The notes below the pieces were generated by a model. The model did not search any database, had not been told where the DNA came from, and worked only from the letters and a program-made list of their open reading frames with translations. Positions 1 to 6,779 of a stretch of 39,986 nt of DNA are shown piece by piece (position 1 is the stretch's first letter; each line of letters opens with the position of its first letter). The position numbers were made by a program, and so were the translations under genes. Source of the stretch: a virus; the IMG/VR virus record IMGVR_UViG_3300005613_000163, positions 1 through 39,986 of that record; one strand, written 5' to 3'.

Positions 1-20
1 CCTTTTGGTGTAAGTGGCAT
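1..20 (-). CDS. 5' end of a small phage protein (partial, runs off left edge)
   Basis: An ATG at 18-20 overlaps the TGA of the upstream neck gene (TGATG), the coupling seen throughout this operon. Only seven residues are visible, MPLTPKG. Short conserved phage proteins that begin like this and continue with a Lys-rich stretch are common near head-tail connector genes, but seven residues cannot prove it. Function unknown. Confidence 0.4.
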
Positions 21-901
21 CAGAACATCGTGAAGGCAGGTGGCTCTTCAATTTCAGATAGAAGCTCTTCTTTGAGCTTTTCTTTTTCTTGCTCACTTTG
101 TTGAGTAAGAGCAGCGCCATTTAGACTTGCACCTCCTCCTGGCGAGGGAAGGGAGGAATACTTACCTCTGATCTCACCAAGGACCCCCTTAGCGACAGCT
201 AGAGCGTATCGTTGAATCCAGTTCTTATAATAAGGATGTATCGTTGCTGTATCTAAACCACGATAAACAAGGATAACAGTTTCTCCATTATAAGAAGGAG
301 TTGGATATAGTTGTAAAACATTACCGTTGATGAGATCCCAGGAACCTTCTTGGCTTAGAATCTTTCTGATCATCTCTAAGTTCATTTGCATTAGATAAAA
401 ATCAGATACGGCAAAATTACTAAATAGGAAGTTATCTTGGAAGTATTTGATAAAGAAATCAAACTCCAAGGTTCCTGCCATATTTTGAATGCTCAATAAG
501 GACTTCTTGTATGCACAGTAGGTAAGGTTGTTAGCGATGTGCAGAGGTAGCATATAGGCATTGATTCCTCCTGAGGTTTCAAATGCAGCCATCTGAGTAC
601 ACCAGAAAGGAGCATGATAGTCTAGATTAGTAATAGACTCATCAATTGCCGACTTGATTTGGAAGTCTGTAAGCTCCACCCGAACTACTGGATGTCCTAG
701 TCTCCCAAGGATATAATCCTTGATTGTTTGTTCAAATTGAGTAAGCTCAATTCCACCTTCAAAGGTACTATTATTGAGTTTAGATGTATCAATAGCAGTC
801 GAGTAAATATCAGTATCCCCTAAGTTCCTACCTGCATAGGTTCCAAAGGTGTCTCCATATCCTAGTAGCCTAGGATCTACTCTTGGTGCTGCTGCTGGCA
901 T
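20..901 (-). CDS. Neck / head-tail connector protein, T4 gp13-like
   Basis: A 293-aa protein with no signal peptide or membrane segment. Residues of about 50-95 carry a pattern familiar from T4-type neck proteins: a helix ending in DYILGRLG, then HPVVRVELTDFQIKSAIDES, in which a conserved Gly-x-Pro turn precedes a helix that starts a set of Asp-containing positions. T4 gp13 is 309 aa, so the length fits. It follows the capsid gene and one small gene in the late operon, as neck genes often do. The C terminus is a charged Lys/Glu helix. The start at 901 overlaps the end of the upstream 70-aa gene by about 30 bases. It probably joins the filled head to the tail. Assignment is by sequence feel and context; another connector protein is possible. 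Confidence 0.55.
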   Translation of the reverse strand: MPAAAPRVDPRLLGYGDTFGTYAGRNLGDTDIYSTAIDTSKLNNSTFEGGIELTQFEQTIKDYILGRLGHPVVRVELTDFQIKSAIDESITNLDYHAPFWCTQMAAFETSGGINAYMLPLHIANNLTYCAYKKSLLSIQNMAGTLEFDFFIKYFQDNFLFSNFAVSDFYLMQMNLEMIRKILSQEGSWDLINGNVLQLYPTPSYNGETVILVYRGLDTATIHPYYKNWIQRYALAVAKGVLGEIRGKYSSLPSPGGGASLNGAALTQQSEQEKEKLKEELLSEIEEPPAFTMF

Positions 902-1082
902 CTAATTTCTCCGTTGCTTTTTTTGAAGGTCTACCCAGTTTTTTGGGTTCACTAACTAGCTCTAAGTATCTAGACTCTACAGGGCCTTTTGATTCAAAAA
1001 GCTCTGAAGGTCTTATCTCAACCACTTCCCCATCTATATGAAGAAGCATATTCCAACGGCATTTGCTTCTATACTTATACAT
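870..1082 (-). CDS. Small conserved head-tail region protein (70 aa)
   Basis: A 70-aa protein located immediately after the capsid terminator and overlapping the neck gene. The core YKYRSK followed by HIDGEVVEIRPSELFESK looks like a small beta-rich domain (a short strand, a DG turn, then IRPSE.FES) seen in little proteins encoded near phage head genes. The C-terminal 20 residues are Lys/Ser-rich and probably disordered, with a GRPSKK stretch resembling a DNA-binding AT-hook core. The ATG at 1082 is preferred because the YKY strand appears to be part of the fold. A second ATG at 1049 would remove 11 residues. Neither has a strong Shine-Dalgarno. Function unknown. Confidence 0.6.
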   Translation of the reverse strand: MYKYRSKCRWNMLLHIDGEVVEIRPSELFESKGPVESRYLELVSEPKKLGRPSKKATEKLDASSSTKSRS

Positions 1083-1110
1083 AATCTTTCTAGTTTATAT
1101 AGGAAAGAAA

Positions 1111-1144
1111 GAGGGCCAGAGGAACAAAAAAACCTCAGGCCCTC
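1111..1144 (-). terminator. Intrinsic terminator after the major capsid gene
   Basis: A strong hairpin starts 21 bases past the capsid stop. Arms GAGGGCC and GGCCCTC (7 bp, perfect) enclose a single A/A mismatch and then GAGG/CCTC (4 bp), with a 10-base A-rich loop in plus-strand reading. On the minus strand the stem is followed by TTTCTTTCC, a U-rich tract. It is placed to end or reduce transcription after the most highly expressed gene, with readthrough or a new promoter serving the neck genes. Confidence 0.85.
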
Positions 1145-1165
1145 ATAATTAGTTACCTAATCAGA

Positions 1166-2809
1166 TCAGCTTACTGAGCCACCAAGAACTCTGGTGTTTC
1201 TAGCGAATGGGCTGAAGAGGTAGTTGGCAGTTGGGCCAACGATACGGATGATGCGATAGAACCTGTTCATGGGCTCAATCTGGACCTTACCGTAACGGGT
1301 AAGGATACCCTTCCTTGGCTGGAAGGACTCAGGATCCGTAATGGTTGGAAGCTGCTGTAGTGGGATGTATGGAGCGTAGATATAACCAGCGTCCATAGCG
1401 TTAGCACCTTTGTAGCCAACCATAATTTCATCAGTTGGGTACATTGGGTCAACATACAGGTCGTAGCGACCCATAAACTTACCCTTGTACTCAATTGAGT
1501 TACCACCAATGTTGGTGGGGCCATCAGCAGGCTGAACACCACCCTCAAGCTTTGCGGCACTCTCAAGTAGAGAGGCTACAAGGGGAGAGGTGAGGAGCCA
1601 GTTGCCTGGACCACGCATAGTGGTGCGGTAGATGTCCTGCGAAGCAAGGTTGATGATTGCAAGCAGGTTAGCATATACCTCACCGACATGACGGGGGTAG
1701 AGAGCAAGGCTAGACTGGCTAAAGTCGATAACAAAAATGTTAGAACTCTCAGAACCAGTGGAGTTAGTGAGATCATCACTAAAGTCGTAGGTAAACTGAG
1801 CAGGAACGAAAGTGGTTGAATCAGTAGCGTTCGTAGCTCCACCTAGACCAGGGAAAGTAGTGCCAGTTTGACCAAGATTGATGTAGCTAGAATCCATAAG
1901 ATTCTGGTTTACACCACCAAGGTTACGACCACGAAGACCGTAAGCGATCATACGAAGGTCTTCGATAAGCTCACGGTCGATCTCAAGCTGAAGCTCCTTG
2001 CTAAGTAGATCAGTAAGTTCGCGCTCAAGATCAAGGTTGTGATAAGCCTTGAGATCCTGTGAAGCCTCAAGAGTCCAAAGAGCACGCATCTTACGAGTGT
2101 TAGCAACAACTGCTTCCTGCTCGATGTGGAAGGTCATCTCGGGAATACCTGTTCCAGTTAGACGCTCACCAGCAGAAAGAGTGTAACCCATAAGAGCATC
2201 GGGGTTAGGCCAGCCAGCGATACGACCACCAAAAGTACCCGATGGGGCACCAGCACCGACCATTTCTGTTGAACCAGAAAGAGTGTTAAGTACGTTGGAG
2301 ACATCAAAACCGCTTTGAGCGGCATCACCATCAAGGCCAGTAGCAGTACCAATACCCGAGTCGGTTTGGAAAATACCACCAGCAGCACCACCAACAGCAC
2401 CATCAGAACCGATGGAGGAAGCGGTAAGACCTCTGTAGGTCAGGTTGAACTTGCTGTAAATAGTTTGTACATTACCAGCACCACCACCGCTCTTAGCGCG
2501 GCTGTTACCGAGGTAGAAAACCTGAGAAACTGGACCCTGCATGGGCTGAACGCCAACAAGGCTGTTGGCTAGAAGTTGGGGATAAACCCGACGAACAAGA
2601 GGGAAAGCAAACTTTTGGAAAGTACCAAGCTGACCAGTGGTGGTAGCAGCAGCGGTAATATCCTCAGAAAGTCGCTCCTCGACAATAGACTTTGCTTGGT
2701 TCTCAAGAAGTTGAGCGGTAACTCGACGGGTATAATCGTTGTCGATGCCCTCAAGGACAGGCTCCCACTTCTGGACTAGCGAATCGTCAGTGCGATGCAT
2801 CATTTCCAT
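1166..2809 (-). CDS. 23: Major capsid protein (T4 gp23-like)
   Basis: A 547-aa precursor of the main shell protein, HK97 fold as known for T4 gp23. Diagnostic segments are a gp23-type GVQPMQGPVSQVFYL around residues 85-100, and FHIEQEAVVANTRKMRALWT followed by EASQDLKAYHNLD around 230-265. A Gly/Ser-rich stretch between them (about 105-210) fills the place of the gp23 insertion region. The N-terminal 49 residues are charged and end in LSE|D, a partial match to the (I/L)xE|(A/G) site cut by T4 prohead protease, so an N-terminal propeptide is likely. LLE|N at residue 36 is a weaker alternative. A good AAGGAA ribosome site lies at 2819-2824. It follows the scaffold gene by 15 bases and precedes a strong terminator. 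GC is higher than in nearby tail genes, as expected for high expression. Confidence 0.95.
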   Translation of the reverse strand: MEMMHRTDDSLVQKWEPVLEGIDNDYTRRVTAQLLENQAKSIVEERLSEDITAAATTTGQLGTFQKFAFPLVRRVYPQLLANSLVGVQPMQGPVSQVFYLGNSRAKSGGGAGNVQTIYSKFNLTYRGLTASSIGSDGAVGGAAGGIFQTDSGIGTATGLDGDAAQSGFDVSNVLNTLSGSTEMVGAGAPSGTFGGRIAGWPNPDALMGYTLSAGERLTGTGIPEMTFHIEQEAVVANTRKMRALWTLEASQDLKAYHNLDLERELTDLLSKELQLEIDRELIEDLRMIAYGLRGRNLGGVNQNLMDSSYINLGQTGTTFPGLGGATNATDSTTFVPAQFTYDFSDDLTNSTGSESSNIFVIDFSQSSLALYPRHVGEVYANLLAIINLASQDIYRTTMRGPGNWLLTSPLVASLLESAAKLEGGVQPADGPTNIGGNSIEYKGKFMGRYDLYVDPMYPTDEIMVGYKGANAMDAGYIYAPYIPLQQLPTITDPESFQPRKGILTRYGKVQIEPMNRFYRIIRIVGPTANYLFSPFARNTRVLGGSVS

Positions 2810-2824
2810 TTGAATAAATTCCTT

Positions 2825-3469
2825 TTATTTTTGGGAGGAAAAGGGCATGAACTTCATGACCTCATCAGTTAAAAACTCGTTAGAAGGACGAGTTTTCGAT
2901 TCGTTGATCTCAACATCAGCGTGAGATACAACAACTGCTTGTTCAGAGGATGCAAATGCCTCATCCCTAGCAGCTACCAGATTCTCAACTTCTTCGAGAA
3001 GCTGTGCTTTGTGGCCTTCAAGCTCTTCGACAACATTCTCTTGAATAGAAATTTTGTCGTTGAGAACCTTAATGGTGTTTTGAAGTTTTTCGTTTTCAAC
3101 TACCAGGGTATTGACCTGACCAGTCAAAACATCAAACTCTTCCTGAAGTTCCCCATGTTGTGAGGTCATCTCAGAAAGAGCATTATCTTCGTCTGCGCCA
3201 TTTAGTTCTAGGGCCATCAGAGTTCTTACTGACTCAAATAAGCGAGCGTTACGGAAAACCTCGCTTTCTTCGCTAAGTTCAGCAAGAGCTTGTTCCTTTA
3301 GCCGATCAACCTTAGTTCTAAGATAGGCGTTTACTTTGGCCTCAAGTAAACCTACCTTTTCAGCGACTTGTTCATTGATAGTAAAATCTACCAGTTCAAA
3401 AACAGCTTGAATGGTAGATTCATCAAGTCCTTCAGGAAGAATATCGGCAATATTCTTTATATTACTCAT
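2825..3469 (-). CDS. 22: Prohead core scaffolding protein (T4 gp22-like)
   Basis: A 214-aa, Glu-rich, almost entirely helical protein between the prohead protease and major capsid genes, exactly where T4 gene 22 lies. Residues of about 25-70 form one charged helix, and about 95-170 form a long heptad coiled coil with LQEEF, LVVENEKLQ and VVEELEGHK repeats. The C-terminal segment DEVMKFMPFSSQK resembles the conserved end of gp22-type scaffolds. It should form the inner core on which the capsid protein assembles, and be degraded by the protease on maturation. Several LxE positions are present (LKE, LAE, LSE), though followed by Q, L or E rather than A/G. AGGAG at 3478-3482 sits 8 bases before the ATG. 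Confidence 0.88.
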   Translation of the reverse strand: MSNIKNIADILPEGLDESTIQAVFELVDFTINEQVAEKVGLLEAKVNAYLRTKVDRLKEQALAELSEESEVFRNARLFESVRTLMALELNGADEDNALSEMTSQHGELQEEFDVLTGQVNTLVVENEKLQNTIKVLNDKISIQENVVEELEGHKAQLLEEVENLVAARDEAFASSEQAVVVSHADVEINESKTRPSNEFLTDEVMKFMPFSSQK

Positions 3470-3494
3470 GAGTAGATCTCCTAGATTCTATTGG

Positions 3495-3502
3495 TATGTA
3501 TA
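3495..3502 (-). promoter_or_regulatory. Possible T4-type late promoter box for scaffold and capsid genes
   Basis: On the minus strand the 77-bp gap before the scaffold gene contains TATACATA, one base from the T4 late consensus TATAAATA. It lies 26 bases before the ATG, leaving a short leader that includes the AGGAG site. T4 also has late promoters in this part of its head cluster. AT-rich 8-mers with one mismatch are common by chance, so this is only a candidate. Confidence 0.3.
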
Positions 3503-3546
3503 AGTGAATTCTCTAAAGCGTGATTTTTTTTAGAAAATGTATGTGA

Positions 3547-5355
3547 TCAGGGTCGTGAAGGTTCAGAGGGGTCACGATATTTCTTAACGGTCCTCCTTCC
3601 AGGCTGAGGTTTTCCTTCCTTATCCAGTCTGCTGCCTGATCTGGGCTCTTGTCCTGTGCGCTTACGATGAGCAGTTCGTCTACGAGCATCCTCCCTGGCA
3701 GCAGCATCACGGCGAGCATCTCTAACAGCAGTTTCTGCCTGATCCTCACCAATAAGACCGAAAGCTTCTGCAAGGTAAAAGCCAAACTGGCGATAGACTT
3801 TTTTTTCTACAGCTACTGCTTGCTGTGGTGTAAGCTTGACCTTCTTACCAGTCTTGCGCTCTCTACGAGCGATAGCCTTTCGAGTTGCTTGGCGGGAAGC
3901 TTCATCTTCTTTTGATTTAGCACCTACACCAGCACCAAAGGAGCCTTTTCTACCCATACTTGCTGAGGTTGCAGCTTTGTTAGCTGCTCTACGCTTAATA
4001 TCAGCAGTATCAGCGTCCATCTGTGCTCTACCAGCAGCCTCAGCGGCTTTCGACTTAGAAGCATCAGCTTTCGACTTAGAAGCAGCAGCTAGACGAGCAT
4101 CACGATCAGTCTTATTTCTTGCAGCGATGTTACTCTTGGCCTGTTGCTGCTTCATGCCGCGAACTTTGGCCTTACCTAAACGCTCGCCAAACTTCTCAGC
4201 AGCCTGAGTTGTTTTTTCAGCAGCACTCTTGATCGCACCAGGGGCTTTCTTTGTAGCAGATGCTATAGCCCTTCCTGCGGCACCAGCGGCAGCAGCAGCT
4301 TTCTCACCACCAGTTACTGGCTTACCAGCAGCAGCAGCATCCTGAGCTTTTTGTCTAATGCGAGCAGATTTGACATCGCCCTTTGCAATAATTTTTGAAC
4401 CCTTAGCAACTCCTTTTGCGCGAGCAATTTCCATCTTCTTTGCTTGGGCCCTTGCACGCATGTTAGCAAGAATACCTCCTTTATCAGAATCAGGTGACTG
4501 GCTCATTCTTTCGTTGGAATCAGACCTTGATTTTTCAAGCTCATCAGCGAAAGCCTCAGCAAGAGTATAGGCAATTTTGTGCCAACTTCCATCGGCTTTG
4601 ACAGCCTCCATCATGCCCTCTTTGCTTCTTCTAAGAGCAGCAAGATCAGAAGCTTCAATCTTGCCATCACCATCAGTATCAAGAGCTTCTTGATTTCCAG
4701 GCATATCTTTCTTAGCTTTTTTCTTCTTGGTCTTAGCTTCTTCAATCCAAGGATCATAAGCCTCACGAAGTTTGGAGCGAAGCATTGTAACAAAGTTTTG
4801 CTCTTTCTCTAATTTACTTTGGCTCTCTCTTGCAAACTGAGATTGAGTGGACTCAGAGAGACCTGGGAAAGCTCCACGGGTGGAGGGATCGGCAACAAGA
4901 TCGAAGGTGACTAGGCGGAAATCTTCGTTGACGATCTTGTTACCTTGGGCATCCTCAGATAATGTACCCATACCACGGGAAGAAATACCAATCTTTACAC
5001 CACCTTCAATTAGAGCTTTGGCAGTAAGGCCAGCAGGAGTTTTTAGGATTTCAGCTTCACCGATAAGTTCATTACCCTTCATCTCAAGCTTAGTGATAAG
5101 ATGAGAAGCGTTTGAAAGCTTTACAGTATCGTTCTGTGGGTGATCAAGCTCTCCACATAAACGACGCTCTGAAATAAGAGGTTGAACTTTGCTCAATTGG
5201 CTCTCAAGAACTTTGGTAGGATAAATACGACCGTTGTTATTCTTTTCGTTACAGCGACCAAAGATCCCTTTGATCTTCATAGTATCGCTCTTAGAACCTT
5301 CAGTTAGTACCTGAAGATTTTCAACAATAAATACATCTTGAATTAGGTGTGTCAT
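3547..5355 (-). CDS. 21: Prohead core protease (T4 gp21-like) with a long basic C-terminal extension
   Basis: Residues 1 to about 170 are a phage prohead serine protease: RIYP around 43-46, GELDHP with the catalytic His near 72, GISSRG with the catalytic Ser near 125-126, and FDLVADPS around 151-158. The usual protein is about 200-220 aa; this one is 602. The extension contains LRE|A (about 196-199), IEE|A (about 204-207), an EF-hand-like loop DTDGDGKIEASD (226-237), LAE|A (about 265-268), a roughly 250-residue Lys/Arg/Ala-rich histone-like region, LAE|A again (about 528-531) and a very basic Arg-rich end. All four sites match the T4 protease consensus (I/L)xE|(A/G). The tail is in one open frame with no sign of frameshift. 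The start overlaps the previous stop (ATGA). Expected roles are processing the core and capsid, then self-cleavage; packaging of the released basic fragments is inference. Confidence 0.9.
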   Translation of the reverse strand: MTHLIQDVFIVENLQVLTEGSKSDTMKIKGIFGRCNEKNNNGRIYPTKVLESQLSKVQPLISERRLCGELDHPQNDTVKLSNASHLITKLEMKGNELIGEAEILKTPAGLTAKALIEGGVKIGISSRGMGTLSEDAQGNKIVNEDFRLVTFDLVADPSTRGAFPGLSESTQSQFARESQSKLEKEQNFVTMLRSKLREAYDPWIEEAKTKKKKAKKDMPGNQEALDTDGDGKIEASDLAALRRSKEGMMEAVKADGSWHKIAYTLAEAFADELEKSRSDSNERMSQSPDSDKGGILANMRARAQAKKMEIARAKGVAKGSKIIAKGDVKSARIRQKAQDAAAAGKPVTGGEKAAAAAGAAGRAIASATKKAPGAIKSAAEKTTQAAEKFGERLGKAKVRGMKQQQAKSNIAARNKTDRDARLAAASKSKADASKSKAAEAAGRAQMDADTADIKRRAANKAATSASMGRKGSFGAGVGAKSKEDEASRQATRKAIARRERKTGKKVKLTPQQAVAVEKKVYRQFGFYLAEAFGLIGEDQAETAVRDARRDAAAREDARRRTAHRKRTGQEPRSGSRLDKEGKPQPGRRTVKKYRDPSEPSRP

Positions 5356-5771
5356 TTGTACTTTAGTCCTCGTTCTTTCTTGATAGATCTACTACCGTAT
5401 TTTTGAGCTAACTTATCGGAAGCCCTACCATAGCGAAGCATGGTTCTCGCAGCGTGCTTTTTGACGCTACCCCAATCGGCTGATGGAGTTGCGCTCCCTT
5501 TTGTGAATCCCTTAGCAATCTTTCCCTTACCGCTCTTAGCCCCCCATTTGCCTTTGGAGATTACATAAAGTCTACCTGCCGCTTTGGTAGTAAAGATATC
5601 GCCATACTTACCATCAGAAAGAGCTTTCTTTATACTATCGTAGGTACGGACTCGACCTTTGAAAGCCTTTTTAGTATCACGCTTTGCGCCTTCTCTAGAG
5701 GTATAAGTTTTTCTACCCTCTTTTGAGCCTCGCGCTTCGTTAATACTATCAATAGCCTCCGTCAGTTTCAT
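5352..5771 (-). CDS. Basic probable internal head protein with a capsid-targeting-like N terminus
   Basis: A 139-aa protein with very high Lys/Arg content. It begins MKLTEAIDSINEARGSK. T4 internal proteins begin MKTYQEFIAEA, a short targeting sequence cut after the Glu by the prohead protease. Here INE|A (residues 10-13) sits at nearly the same distance and matches the (I/L)xE|(A/G) rule; LTE|A at 3-6 is a second match. The rest has a compact-looking centre (SDGKYGDIFTTKAAGRLYVI) and conserved-looking SADWGSVKKHAARTMLRYG. It overlaps both neighbours by 4 bases inside the head operon, just before the protease. Likely a DNA-associated protein packaged in the head and possibly injected. That is inference from the N terminus, charge and location; no enzymatic motif was recognised. 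Confidence 0.65.
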   Translation of the reverse strand: MKLTEAIDSINEARGSKEGRKTYTSREGAKRDTKKAFKGRVRTYDSIKKALSDGKYGDIFTTKAAGRLYVISKGKWGAKSGKGKIAKGFTKGSATPSADWGSVKKHAARTMLRYGRASDKLAQKYGSRSIKKERGLKYK

Positions 5772-6265
5772 CTCTTCTTTAGCTTGCTCCTGATAGACTG
5801 TTTTAGAATATCTTTTTTGCTAGTAGCGGGTCGTGCGGAAATATACCCATACTTCTTCTCAATGGCTTGAGTTGAGGTTTTCTTTTGAGGACCAGCTAGA
5901 TTTACACCTAGTTGACCAGTTGTAGTCATAGCGCCGCTCATCTCTTTTAGAAGAGATCTTACCTCTTCTAAAAGTGGAATAAGCTGTTGAGCAGTTTCCT
6001 CAGTTAGAGACTGTGGTTGCTGCTCAGGCTCACTATCACTCCAAACTAGTTCAGGAATAGAATCTGCGGCAGGGGTATCTTGTGGATGAAAACTTTCACC
6101 CAGAATCTCTCGCATGAAAGAATCAGGAACTTCAACCTTTGAAATATCTTTACCAGCAGGAGCTAGACCATTACCCTTAGCTTGAGGAGGAAGTTCTTTT
6201 CCTTCCTTGATGCTTTGGGTTTGGTTTAGGATTAGCTGTTCCGCAAAGTCTCCGATACTTTTCAT
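5768..6265 (-). CDS. Probable prohead core protein (T4 gp68 position)
   Basis: A 165-aa protein lying between the acidic core gene and the basic internal protein, the position of gene 68 in the T4 order 67-68-21-22-23. It has no recognised enzymatic motif. Visible features are IKE|G at residues 19-22, a possible protease site ending a 21-residue propeptide; an acidic Pro/Gln-rich linker (about 60-90); an amphipathic helix (TAQQLIPLLEEVRSLLKEMS); the heptapeptide TTTGQLG at 114-120, also found just after the predicted cleavage site of the capsid protein; and a basic C-terminal tail. It overlaps the next gene by 4 bases. Gene 68 equivalence is positional only. Confidence 0.6.
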   Translation of the reverse strand: MKSIGDFAEQLILNQTQSIKEGKELPPQAKGNGLAPAGKDISKVEVPDSFMREILGESFHPQDTPAADSIPELVWSDSEPEQQPQSLTEETAQQLIPLLEEVRSLLKEMSGAMTTTGQLGVNLAGPQKKTSTQAIEKKYGYISARPATSKKDILKQSIRSKLKKR

Positions 6266-6284
6266 CCGTAGATCCTCCCTGTCC

Positions 6285-6683
6285 TCACTCTTCGTCTAGA
6301 TCTTGAAAAAGAAGCTCGGCAAGAGTTTCGTCAATAACGGACTCGATATCCTCTTCACCCTCTTGAAGTTGGGTAAGACGATCAACTAGGCCAACAACGA
6401 CATTGAGGTGTTCAAGGATACGCTCCTCATCAATGGACTCGTCAAGCTGAGAAGTGCAAAGGGGACAAACATGAACGGCCTCTTCAAGACCCTCACCTTC
6501 GACCTCTTCGGCCTCTTCCATTTCCATTTCCTTCTTCTTTGCCTTCTTCTTGGCGGGCATTTCGCTGTCATCAGCGCAGCTTGATTTCTTCTCGTCTAGG
6601 CGAGGAGTGACACCAGCCTTTCCCCAGGCAGCGTTCTCTAGTAGTTGTTGACGGAGTTCGTCACTTAGTCTGTAATGATCCAT
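6285..6683 (-). CDS. Acidic prohead core protein (T4 gp67 position) with a CPLC motif
   Basis: A 132-aa, strongly acidic protein that opens the head operon. A short basic run (AKKKAKKK, about 44-51) is followed by a Glu-rich stretch and LEE|A at 66-69, a match to the prohead protease consensus. Cys73-Pro-Leu-Cys76 could form half of a metal knuckle, perhaps across a dimer; Cys36 is the only other cysteine. The C-terminal half is helical (NVVVGLVDRLTQLQEGEEDI). T4 gp67 is a small acidic core protein at this place in the gene order, which makes a core role likely. No close family was recognised. The ribosome site before the ATG is weak. Confidence 0.6.
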   Translation of the reverse strand: MDHYRLSDELRQQLLENAAWGKAGVTPRLDEKKSSCADDSEMPAKKKAKKKEMEMEEAEEVEGEGLEEAVHVCPLCTSQLDESIDEERILEHLNVVVGLVDRLTQLQEGEEDIESVIDETLAELLFQDLDEE

Positions 6684-6761
6684 TTTTCTATCTCATAAAA
6701 AATGATGTGAAGATTTGCATCTCTAAACATATCTAGCGATCAAATCCATTATTCTCGATTT

Positions 6762-6770
6762 TATTTTATA
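6762..6770 (-). promoter_or_regulatory. Possible late promoter box before the head operon
   Basis: The gap between the last fibre gene and the head operon (6684-6779) is very AT-rich. On the minus strand it has TATAAAATA, a T4-late-like box with one extra A, about 80 bases before the first head gene. No convincing terminator hairpin was found in this gap, so the fibre operon may read through. Weak evidence. Confidence 0.25.
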
Positions 6771-6779
6771 TTTTGTGAA

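Noticed and set aside
1072-1079. TATAAGTA late-type promoter box on the minus strand
   Set aside because: One mismatch from the T4 late consensus, but it overlaps the preferred start region of the 70-aa gene, and such AT-rich 8-mers recur by chance. Kept only as a remark.
3513-3785. Second minus-strand frame of 90 aa at the end of the protease gene
   Set aside because: Overlaps the protease C-terminal coding sequence in another frame, without a ribosome site. The main frame continues to 3547 with the same basic composition as before.
3836-4207. Open frame of 123 aa on the plus strand opposite the prohead protease tail
   Set aside because: Ala/Ser/Leu-rich mirror of the Lys/Ala-rich protease tail. 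The minus-strand protein continues through it and the plus frame has no ribosome site or recognisable domain.
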